Shown here one piece after another: positions 1 to 5,050 of a stretch of 7,005 nt of DNA; position 1 is the first letter of the stretch; every line of letters starts with the position of its first letter. Under the pieces are notes generated by a model. The model was not told where the DNA came from and searched no databases. It saw only the letters and a list, made by a program, of their open reading frames with translations. This DNA comes from Candidatus Yanofskybacteria bacterium RIFOXYD1_FULL_42_10 (GTDB taxonomy: Bacteria; Patescibacteriota; Minisyncoccia; 2-02-FULL-40-12; GWA2-44-9), in the NCBI GenBank assembly GCA_001795975.1, contig MGLG01000001.1, positions 9,236 through 16,240 of the forward strand, in the 5' to 3' direction. The position numbers were made by a program, and so were the translations under genes.

Positions 1-742
1 GGTTCCACAAAGAATCGTCTTTGCGCCTGGAACTTTCGCTGTAACTGTCATTAAATTGCCAAACGCTCTTTATTTGATTTGTTTTTTCCTCGGCTTGGGA
101 TTTATTTATGTTTATTCCCCTTTCCTGTTCTTTTCTTTGCAGTATTTTTATATTTATTTTATCTTCGTCTTTTGATTTTATGATTTCGCTTAAGCTTCGG
201 TTTGTTTTAAACGGCGCGGAAGTCGTAATAATATCAAAATCGTCACTGGTTCGGTTTTCACGGGACACTGCGGGCGATAAATTCTCATCTTCGGTTTCCT
301 CATCTTTGTTTTTCTTTTTTTCTTCGTCGTCTTCTTTCTCATCCCCGTCTTGTTCCAGTTTATTTTCGTCCTTTTCTTCTTTTTCAAAAATATCATTATC
401 TTCTTCGTCTCTTTGTTCATCCGGTTCAATTTGATTGACCAGCATTATGGGTTTATTTGGAGATTTGTTGCTTGAACTCGATGAAGGTTTGGGCATAAGA
501 ATATCAAAATCGTATCTTTTTCCGAGTGCGTTGATTTCCGGATTGGAACAAAGAAGCGAAACAGTTTTGTCCGCTTTTTGAGCTTCGTTGCTTAAAATAA
601 TAAAATGTTCCTCGTCTTTCAGGGCGTTATTTTTTTTAGGTAAAACGAAAATCACCTCTTTTGCCTGAGTATTTTTAAAAATATCCAAAATCTCCTCAAA
701 TTTGTCGTCCTTCAGGACATTAATTATTTTTGTTGAGGGCAT
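1..742 (-). CDS. Hypothetical protein, N-terminal part, with acidic low-complexity linker (partial, runs off left edge)
   Basis: An uninterrupted minus-strand frame starts at ATG 742-740 and stays open for 247 codons to the window edge, so the C-terminus is missing. Residues 1 to about 82 look like a compact alpha/beta domain: it begins MPSTKIINVLKDDKFEEILD, and the strands VIFVLPK, VSLLC and FDILMPK alternate with helices. A Ser/Asn/Pro linker follows, then a very acidic and lysine-rich stretch at about residues 110-150 full of Glu, Asp and Lys, then a polar region rich in Lys, Glu and Ser. No signal peptide or membrane segment is visible in the part present. The start is supported by an extended -10 box ending 7 nt upstream, which implies a leaderless mRNA. 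I associate this N-terminal style with Parcubacteria proteins that continue into a membrane segment and a larger extracellular or baseplate-J-like region, but that is recollection and cannot be tested here. Function unknown. Confidence 0.75.
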   Translation of the reverse strand, partial: MPSTKIINVLKDDKFEEILDIFKNTQAKEVIFVLPKKNNALKDEEHFIILSNEAQKADKTVSLLCSNPEINALGKRYDFDILMPKPSSSSSNKSPNKPIMLVNQIEPDEQRDEEDNDIFEKEEKDENKLEQDGDEKEDDEEKKKNKDEETEDENLSPAVSRENRTSDDFDIITTSAPFKTNRSLSEIIKSKDEDKINIKILQRKEQERGININKSQAEEKTNQIKSVWQFNDSYSESSRRKDDSLWN

Positions 743-780
743 TTAATTTATTATATCACGATTATTTTCCTATCTATCAA
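743..780 (-). promoter_or_regulatory. Extended -10 promoter, leaderless start for the 1-742 gene
   Basis: On the minus strand TGATATAAT lies at 758-750: TG, one base, then a perfect TATAAT. A weak TTGATA -35 candidate lies at about 780-775 with a long 19-nt spacer. Only 7 nt separate the TATAAT from the ATG at 742, so transcription should begin at or next to the start codon. No Shine-Dalgarno sequence is present. The -35 half overlaps the end of the upstream dus gene (stop at 772-770). Confidence 0.6.
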
Positions 781-1762
781 CAAGCAGATTCAGAGTTTCT
801 TTGGCTGATTTTGTCGTCATTAGTTTATTTCTTAAACTTTTGGCGCCATTCCAACCCGAGACATACATTTTGATAAATTTTTTCATAATGGCGAAATTTT
901 TTGTTGCGCCGTAAGTTTTATCAAAAAGCTTAAGATGTTTTATCAAAAGAACGATTTTGTCTTTTGGTTTAACATCTGCCGGATTTACCGAAGGATTAAA
1001 AAACCACGGGTTGGCAAAAATTCCGCGGCCGACCATTACGCCGTCAAGTCCATATCGTTCGGCTTTTCTCTTGGCGTCGGTCAACGAGCCGACATCGCCA
1101 TTGCCGATTATCAAAGTTTGCTGTCCGGATTTTTTAACAATTTCCGCCGCTCGGCCTATCAAATCCCAATTAGCCGGCACTTTGGACATTTCTTTACGAG
1201 TTCGGCCATGCAGAATTATTGCATCCGGTTTAGCTTTTAGCAGTGCTGGTATCCATGTTTCAATTTCTGATTTGTTGAAACCGAGACGAGTTTTAACGGA
1301 AACCGGAATCCGCCGGCCGGCGGAGCCCGCTCCCCTTTTGGTTTCGGCGATTATTTTTTGGGCCAGTTCAGGCGTTTTAATCAGCGCCGCGCCGGCGCCC
1401 TGCTTTTCAACCTTTTTATCGGGACAGCCCATATTGATATCAATTCCGTCAAAACCGAGTTTTTGAGCTAACTTGGCGCATTTATAAAAATTCTCCGGTT
1501 TTGAACCGAAAAACTGGGCCACAATCGGCCGTTCAATCTTTTTATTGAATTTCAATATTTTTAAAAGTTTTGTCTTGCCTTCAGAGCAAAGCCCGTCGCA
1601 GGATACAAATTCCGTAAAGAAAACATCGGGCTTGTTTACCGTGAGCCCCTCCGAACGGCCGTAGCCCGCCACGATTTGTCTGAAAACCGTGTCCGTCACA
1701 TCCGCCATCGGCGCCAGAATAATTATCGGTTTTTTCAATTTATTCCAAAAATCTTTGACCAT
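770..1762 (-). CDS. dus: tRNA-dihydrouridine synthase (Dus family)
   Basis: FMN-dependent, NADPH-using enzyme that reduces specific uridines in the tRNA D-loop to dihydrouridine in the cytoplasm. The 330-aa protein has the whole family pattern: the FMN-binding start APMADVTD at about residues 17-24, FTEFVS, the catalytic loop NMGCP with Cys113, KTRLGF, HGRTR at about 185-189, GNGDV at 220-224 and the phosphate-binding VGRGIFANPW at 244-253. A helical C-terminal domain follows, and the length is normal for Dus. The ATG at 1762 is preferred over an in-frame GTG at 1771, because an extended -10 box ends at 1772 and would leave the GTG outside the mRNA. Two segments look expanded compared with my memory of the family: a stretch after AGYG (1634-1657) and a GC-rich SAGRR stretch before IPVSVK that contains a 16-bp palindrome. 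Which D-loop position it modifies (DusA, B or C type) cannot be assigned, although NMGCP is DusB-like. Confidence 0.93.
   Translation of the reverse strand: MVKDFWNKLKKPIIILAPMADVTDTVFRQIVAGYGRSEGLTVNKPDVFFTEFVSCDGLCSEGKTKLLKILKFNKKIERPIVAQFFGSKPENFYKCAKLAQKLGFDGIDINMGCPDKKVEKQGAGAALIKTPELAQKIIAETKRGAGSAGRRIPVSVKTRLGFNKSEIETWIPALLKAKPDAIILHGRTRKEMSKVPANWDLIGRAAEIVKKSGQQTLIIGNGDVGSLTDAKRKAERYGLDGVMVGRGIFANPWFFNPSVNPADVKPKDKIVLLIKHLKLFDKTYGATKNFAIMKKFIKMYVSGWNGAKSLRNKLMTTKSAKETLNLLVDR
1309..1324. repeat. 16-bp perfect GC-rich palindrome inside dus
   Basis: TCCGCCGGCCGGCGGA is fully self-complementary and consists only of G and C except for its outer bases, in a gene that is otherwise AT-leaning. 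It encodes part of the GAGSAGRR stretch just before the conserved IPVSVKTR motif. It may be a small in-frame palindromic insertion. Confidence 0.7.
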
Positions 1763-1771
1763 AGAATTCAC

Positions 1772-1780
1772 ATCATATCA
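1772..1780 (-). promoter_or_regulatory. Extended -10 element before dus
   Basis: The minus strand reads TGATATGAT at 1780-1772, i.e. TG, one base, TATGAT (5 of 6 to consensus). Nine nucleotides separate it from the ATG at 1762, so the predicted transcription start falls 0-3 nt before that ATG. No convincing -35 box and no ribosome binding site are seen, which fits a leaderless or nearly leaderless message. Confidence 0.5.
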
Positions 1781-1795
1781 AGATTGTTGAAATTT

Positions 1796-1833
1796 AAAAG
1801 GCCATCCACCACAAATGCGGGCGAACGGCCCTT
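1796..1833 (-). terminator. Possible intrinsic terminator after the 1842-2198 gene
   Basis: Read on the minus strand, AAGGGCC (1833-1827) can pair with GGCCTTT (1803-1797), with a G-U pair, around a loop of about 23 nt that has further weak pairing. It is followed by a short T run and lies directly between the stop codon at 1842 and the dus promoter. The stem is short, so the call is tentative. Confidence 0.35.
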
Positions 1834-1841
1834 GGGCTTTT

Positions 1842-2198
1842 TTATTTTTCGCCTCTCACCATTTTCAGAATTTCAGTGAAAGCGGCTTTTAATTCCTTTT
1901 CTGTGTTAAAGTATTTGTTTTGATAGTTTGCTTCAAAAAGTATGGCTACATTCTTTACTTCAGCATAAGATTGGAAAATTAAACCAAAGTAATTAAAACT
2001 TGTTTCTGCTAATCGCGCCCGTTCGGCTTCCGTGGTGCTATATTGCAGTTTTTTGTTCTTGTTTGGTTTTTGCAGACAACGAGCTATATCTTTTGAGGAA
2101 TAAATGAAGCCATAATGCGCTTCTGCCACACCGACAAGCACATTAGCTAAAATACATCCGTTAAATAACAGAAAAGAAAAAGTGTTTTTCTTGCTCAT
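1842..2198 (-). CDS. Small putative secreted protein (118 aa)
   Basis: The frame is open upstream to 2414, but that extension overlaps the 3' end of alaS in another frame. I chose the ATG at 2198 because AAGGGG (2212-2207) sits 8 nt before it and a promoter lies just upstream. The protein starts MSKKN, followed by a hydrophobic stretch (about residues 6-24) and an Ala-Glu-Ala motif ending at residue 27. This is a good signal peptidase I pattern, giving a mature chain of about 91 residues. The Cys15 context (FNGC) is not a proper lipobox. The mature part is mostly helical and polar, with one cysteine (Cys41), a Lys/Asn-rich turn at 45-50 and a C-terminal helix ending KMVRGEK. No family is recognised. 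It has its own promoter and leader, so it is probably expressed independently of alaS. Its role at the membrane or outside the cell is unknown. Confidence 0.72.
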   Translation of the reverse strand: MSKKNTFSFLLFNGCILANVLVGVAEAHYGFIYSSKDIARCLQKPNKNKKLQYSTTEAERARLAETSFNYFGLIFQSYAEVKNVAILFEANYQNKYFNTEKELKAAFTEILKMVRGEK

Positions 2199-2206
2199 GC
2201 TTCTAA

Positions 2207-2260
2207 CCCCTTTTTTGTAAGAACTGAAACTAAAATATATCAAATCCCAAAGAAATGCAA
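2207..2260 (-). promoter_or_regulatory. Promoter and Shine-Dalgarno site of the 118-aa secreted-protein gene
   Basis: On the minus strand an extended -10, TGATATATT, lies at 2242-2234. TTGCAT at 2260-2255 is a possible -35: the spacer is 15 nt to TATATT, or 17 nt if TATTTT is used as the -10. The predicted leader is about 28 nt and contains AAGGGG at 2212-2207, 8 nt before the ATG. This site decides the start at 2198 rather than the longer open frame. Confidence 0.5.
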
Positions 2261-2290
2261 TGGGCTGTAATTTTGCATCAAAAAAGCCGA

Positions 2291-4099
2291 TTATTCTATC
2301 GTAGCCCTGATTCTGCGCACACCCGCCGAGACGGCTTCTTCTTTGGAGATTTTGAATCGGCCAATTTCGTCGGTATGGGAAACATGCGGTCCGCCGCAAA
2401 ACTCTTTGCTCCATGCAGATTCAACAGATGATCCGACAAAATAAACTTTTACCTTGTCGGGATATTTTTGTTTAAAGAAATACAGCGCGCCGGTTTTTTC
2501 GGCTTCGGATTTCGGCAATTCCACAAACGATACCGGCAAGTCTTCTTTGATTTTTTCGTTCACCAAATCCTCAACTTTTTTAATTTCTTCCGGCGTTAAT
2601 TTGCGCGAAAATGAAAAATCAAATCTTAATCTTTCCGCGGTAATATCCGAACCGGCCTGGGTTACCTCTCCGTCAGTTGACGGACCAAGTACCTTTCTTA
2701 AAGCCGTCTGCAAAAGGTGTGTTGCCGTGTGAAGGCGGGTAACTTTTTTTAATTCTTCCTCGTTTCCCGCTTTTAATTCTCCGGTATCCAAAACCAAACC
2801 GTGTCCGCCGAATTTCTTTTCCGCTCCGGCGCGGGACTTTTCTTGGTGTTCTTTGAATTTAATATCAAAATCTTTGCGGTTAAGAGACACGGCTTTAGCT
2901 CCACCTAATTCTTTAATGATTTCGTAAGGCAGCCCAAAGCTCTCATAAAGCATAAACGCGCTGCTTGCATCTACATTTTCAACTTTTTCAAGCTCCTTAA
3001 GTCCGCTCTTGAGCGTCTGCATGAATTTTTCATTTTCATGCTCAAATTCACTAATTATAAGATCCGCATTTAACTCTTTATAATAACTGCCATAAATTTC
3101 CAAAATCTTGGCAAAAATATCATGCATCCCGTACGAGGTAGAGGTACGCTGCGAGCCCTCGCGACCTCGTTCGGGATGCATTAAGGAAATATCGGTTTTG
3201 GCAATAAAATTGTATGTGATAACTCGGCGCATCAACCGACGCAAGACATAGCCCTGCTCTTTGTTTGACGGCCGGATGCCGTCGGCAATCATAAAAGCGA
3301 TTGCCCGCGAATGATCGGCGATTATTCGCCTAACTCTCATTTCAAGTTCCGATGGCGTAAGCGTTAAAATCGGCTTTAATAAATCGGCTTCAAACACAGT
3401 GGGAACTTTTTGAGAAACCATAGCCAATCTCTCCAACCCCATGCCGGTATCAATGCCTTTTGATTGCAGCGGTTTGTAATCATTTTTATCTTCTGGGTAT
3501 TTTGATTTGTAATATTCGTTAAAAACAATATTCCAAACTTCAATACCGTTTACATATATTTCTGTTGTCGGACCGCATGGGCCGTCTTCACCTGTTGGTC
3601 CCCAAAAATTATCATCAAAACCGCCAGTTTTTATTTGTTCATCATTAAGACCCAAAGATTTCCAAATTTTTTTTGATTCTTCATCCGGTTTTATTAACCA
3701 AAGTCCTGTAGACTTCCACCCCTCAAATACTGTTACATAATCAATCTTCAGCCCCATTTCTTTTATAATAAAATCGTAGCCGTATTGAATGGCTTCTTTT
3801 TTAAAATAACCTCCGAAAGAGAAATTTCCCAGCATCTCAAAAAATGTCAGATGTCTCTCATCCCCCACTTCGTCTATATCGGAAGTTCTTACGCATTTTT
3901 GGATAGAAGCCACGCTTAAGGAACCAAAGTCATGCATCGCGTCAGCGGCGCCGGTATAGTAGGGTTTGAATTGCTGCATTCCGGCAGTGGTAAAAAGAAC
4001 CGACGGATCATCGGGCATAAGCGAACTGGAAGGCACTATTTTGTGTCTGCGTGATTCAAAGAATTTTAAAAATTTTTCTCGTATTTCTTGGTGAGTCAT
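2291..4099 (-). CDS. alaS: Alanyl-tRNA synthetase, short form lacking the C-terminal C-Ala domain
   Basis: Attaches alanine to tRNA-Ala in the cytoplasm and hydrolyses mischarged Ser- or Gly-tRNA. The class II catalytic core is clear: FTTAGMQQFKPYYTG (about 36-50), the motif 2 region with RTSDIDEVGDERHLTFFEML (about 71-90), WGPTGEDGPCGPTTEIY (166-182) and motif 3 GMGLERL (219-225). A tRNA-recognition region follows, with RPSNKEQGYVLRRLMRR at 276-292. The editing domain has both zinc-ligand motifs, HxxxH at 457-461 and CGGPH (CxxxH) at 568-572. The protein ends about 30 residues later at 602 aa, whereas typical bacterial AlaRS is about 870 aa, so the linker and C-Ala/DHHA1 domain are absent. 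The natural stop and tidy domain boundary suggest a real short form, which I believe is usual in CPR bacteria. Residues 309-326 are an 18-residue in-frame insertion encoded by a palindromic element. The ATG at 4099 follows a structured leader and has no clear Shine-Dalgarno sequence. Confidence 0.95.
   Translation of the reverse strand: MTHQEIREKFLKFFESRRHKIVPSSSLMPDDPSVLFTTAGMQQFKPYYTGAADAMHDFGSLSVASIQKCVRTSDIDEVGDERHLTFFEMLGNFSFGGYFKKEAIQYGYDFIIKEMGLKIDYVTVFEGWKSTGLWLIKPDEESKKIWKSLGLNDEQIKTGGFDDNFWGPTGEDGPCGPTTEIYVNGIEVWNIVFNEYYKSKYPEDKNDYKPLQSKGIDTGMGLERLAMVSQKVPTVFEADLLKPILTLTPSELEMRVRRIIADHSRAIAFMIADGIRPSNKEQGYVLRRLMRRVITYNFIAKTDISLMHPERGREGSQRTSTSYGMHDIFAKILEIYGSYYKELNADLIISEFEHENEKFMQTLKSGLKELEKVENVDASSAFMLYESFGLPYEIIKELGGAKAVSLNRKDFDIKFKEHQEKSRAGAEKKFGGHGLVLDTGELKAGNEEELKKVTRLHTATHLLQTALRKVLGPSTDGEVTQAGSDITAERLRFDFSFSRKLTPEEIKKVEDLVNEKIKEDLPVSFVELPKSEAEKTGALYFFKQKYPDKVKVYFVGSSVESAWSKEFCGGPHVSHTDEIGRFKISKEEAVSAGVRRIRATIE
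3122..3181. repeat. In-frame palindromic insertion element within alaS (54 nt plus ATGCAT direct repeat)
   Basis: Bases 3122-3139 and 3164-3181 form an 18-nt inverted repeat with one mismatch, around a 24-nt centre that is itself GC-rich and partly self-complementary (GCGAG/CTCGC). Both ends are ATGCAT (3122-3127 and 3176-3181), in direct repeat. Removing one unit deletes exactly 54 nt, or 18 codons, and gives a continuous ISLMHDIFAK in the protein. The insert is clearly richer in G and C than the flanking alaS sequence. It resembles in principle the Rickettsia palindromic elements that insert in frame in genes. It may be a member of a dispersed family. Confidence 0.8.
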
Positions 4100-4100
4100 A

Positions 4101-4167
4101 CCATGTAGTGAAATTTCCGATTTTTTAATTTTACGACCAGGTCGTAGTCGGAAATTCTACTACCTGG
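4101..4167 (-). promoter_or_regulatory. Structured alaS leader with two mutually exclusive hairpins
   Basis: On the minus strand, 4167-4148 can pair with 4120-4101 (17 of 20 positions), forming a long stem whose base ends one nucleotide before the alaS ATG. The middle contains a perfect 7-bp hairpin (TACGACC, T, GGTCGTA; 4146-4132). Alternatively CCAGGTAGTAG (4167-4157) can pair with CTACGACCTGG (4147-4137), 10 of 11 positions with a 9-nt loop, which frees the start-codon side. A weak promoter candidate, TTGTTT (4205-4200), 17 nt, TAAATT (4182-4177), would start the transcript just before the first arm. This could be an attenuator or translational switch, but no known riboswitch or T-box is recognised. 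Confidence 0.4.
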
Positions 4168-4211
4168 CATGATGATAATTTAACAAAACAAAAGGGAACA
4201 AACAAGTTTTT

Positions 4212-4328
4212 ATAAAAAGTCAGATAGTGTGTTTTTCGGGCACGACATAAATCTCTGCTGAGATTTTGTCTTTAACTCGCCCCGTCGGGCTCCGTAAATC
4301 CCTCAAAACACACTATCCGACTTTTTAT
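4212..4328. repeat. 117-nt element with 24-nt terminal inverted repeats and internal hairpins
   Basis: Bases 4212-4235 and 4305-4328 are inverted repeats matching at 23 of 24 positions (the mismatch is at 4222/4318). The 69-nt centre is structured too: AAATCTC and GAGATTT pair perfectly around TGCT near 4249-4266, extended on both sides by GACA/TGTC-type pairing, and GCCC/GGGC pairing occurs near 4279-4290. No open reading frame of note and no convincing target-site duplication beyond AT is visible. It lies between the divergent alaS and kinase genes. It is either a MITE- or REP-like repeat or a structured RNA. Confidence 0.7.
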
Positions 4329-4335
4329 CAAATAC

Positions 4336-4405
4336 TTTACAAAAGTAATTTGTTTTTGTTATCTTAGCGGTACAAGTTCGTTTAAATTTTAAAAAAGAGA
4401 GGGGG
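4336..4405 (+). promoter_or_regulatory. Candidate promoter and ribosome binding site of the kinase gene
   Basis: TTTACA at 4336-4341, an 18-nt spacer and TATCTT at 4360-4365 make a moderate sigma-70-type promoter. The leader would be about 38 nt. GAGAGGGGG at 4397-4405 provides a Shine-Dalgarno-like purine run, with GAGG at 4399-4402 lying 7 nt before the ATG at 4410. This gene therefore appears to use a conventional leadered start. Confidence 0.45.
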
Positions 4406-4409
4406 CGAA

Positions 4410-4964
4410 ATGGCTGTTATCAGGGTAACGGGTCATATCGGTTCAGGCAAAAGTTCGTTGTGTAAGGAATTGGCTAATGCACTTGGCTATGAATATCATT
4501 ATACCGGTGGAATTATGAGGCAAATGGCCGCTGAAATGAATCTCAGCATGGAAGATTTTTACAAATGGCTGGAACAGCACCCCGACAAGGAAGAAGCCGT
4601 AGATTATCGTCAAGAAGATTTGATGGTAAAAAATGATAATTTGATTGTTGAGGGTAGAATGGCTCCATTTTTAAGCTGCGCTTTCAAGACGGTAAATATT
4701 CTTCTAAAAGTTCGTCCCGAGGAGGGCGCCAAACGATTGCAGAAACGGCCGGAAAATAAAAATAAAACGATAGAAGAAATAATGCTAATGGTAAAAGAAA
4801 GAACGGCAATGGAAAGAAAGCGTTATTATGAACTTTATGATTTAGAAAACCATCTTGATGAAAATGATCCGATTTTTAAGCTGGTAATTGACACTACTTA
4901 TATGACCGAAGCTGAAGTTTTGGATTATGCGGTAACATGGATTCCTCGTCTCATAGAGGATTAA
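4410..4964 (+). CDS. Cytidylate kinase-like P-loop nucleotide kinase
   Basis: Probably phosphorylates CMP or dCMP with ATP in the cytoplasm, feeding CTP synthesis. The 184-aa protein opens with a strand and a Walker A loop GHIGSGKSS (residues 8-16). It continues with a helical NMP-binding region (YTGGIMRQMAAEMNLSMEDF, about 31-50), a second strand ending IVEGRMA (79-85), a strand VNILLKV and a lid/LID-helix region with the basic pattern ERTAMERKRYYELY (130-143). It closes with LVIDTTYMTEAEVLDY. This order, including EGR and the KRYYELY helix, matches the short archaeal-type cytidylate kinase family better than the longer E. coli Cmk. The archaeal proteins I recall have Thr where this one has Lys-Ser in the P-loop. 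The substrate is inferred, and another NMP kinase or a shikimate-kinase-like role is less likely. It is transcribed alone, divergent from alaS. Confidence 0.8.
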   Translation: MAVIRVTGHIGSGKSSLCKELANALGYEYHYTGGIMRQMAAEMNLSMEDFYKWLEQHPDKEEAVDYRQEDLMVKNDNLIVEGRMAPFLSCAFKTVNILLKVRPEEGAKRLQKRPENKNKTIEEIMLMVKERTAMERKRYYELYDLENHLDENDPIFKLVIDTTYMTEAEVLDYAVTWIPRLIED

Positions 4965-4988
4965 CACGCTATTTCTTCGCACTCAAAA

Positions 4989-5009
4989 CCCCCGCCTAAA
5001 TGGCGGGGG
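4989..5009. terminator. Bidirectional intrinsic terminator between convergent genes
   Basis: CCCCCGCC (4989-4996) and GGCGGGGG (5002-5009) form a perfect 8-bp GC stem with the loop TAAAT. On the minus strand the stem is followed by TTTT, so it serves best as the terminator of the hydrolase gene (stop at 5051). On the plus strand it lies 25 nt after the kinase stop and is followed by an AT-rich, T-containing stretch. Confidence 0.8.
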
Positions 5010-5050
5010 AATTTAATTATTAAAATATTTTTTGCGGTTTATCCCCGTTG

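Noticed and set aside
108..434. Plus-strand Ser/Phe-rich and minus-strand Lys/Thr-rich open frames inside 1-742
   Set aside because: Their odd composition is the shadow of the acidic Glu/Asp/Lys codons of the real minus-strand gene, which spans the whole interval in another frame.
935..1466. Plus-strand open frames antisense to dus
   Set aside because: They are opposite a fully conserved Dus coding frame, have no promoter or ribosome site and show no protein family features.
1763..1771. GTG start at 1771 for dus
   Set aside because: It directly abuts the -10 box and would not be included in the mRNA. The ATG at 1762 is a better start and loses only three non-conserved residues.
2278..2302. 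Terminator at the alaS stop (CGAT/ATCG stem followed by a T run)
   Set aside because: The stem is only 4-6 bp, AT-containing and overlaps the stop codon, so it is too weak to list as a feature.
2199..2414. N-terminal extension of the 1842-2198 reading frame back to 2414
   Set aside because: It overlaps the conserved 3' end of alaS in another frame and encodes an Arg/Cys-rich shadow peptide. A promoter, a Shine-Dalgarno site and a signal peptide all point to the ATG at 2198.
4101..4328. CRISPR array or T-box riboswitch in the alaS upstream region
   Set aside because: The repeats are inverted, not regularly spaced direct repeats, and I see no T-box sequence or specifier loop.
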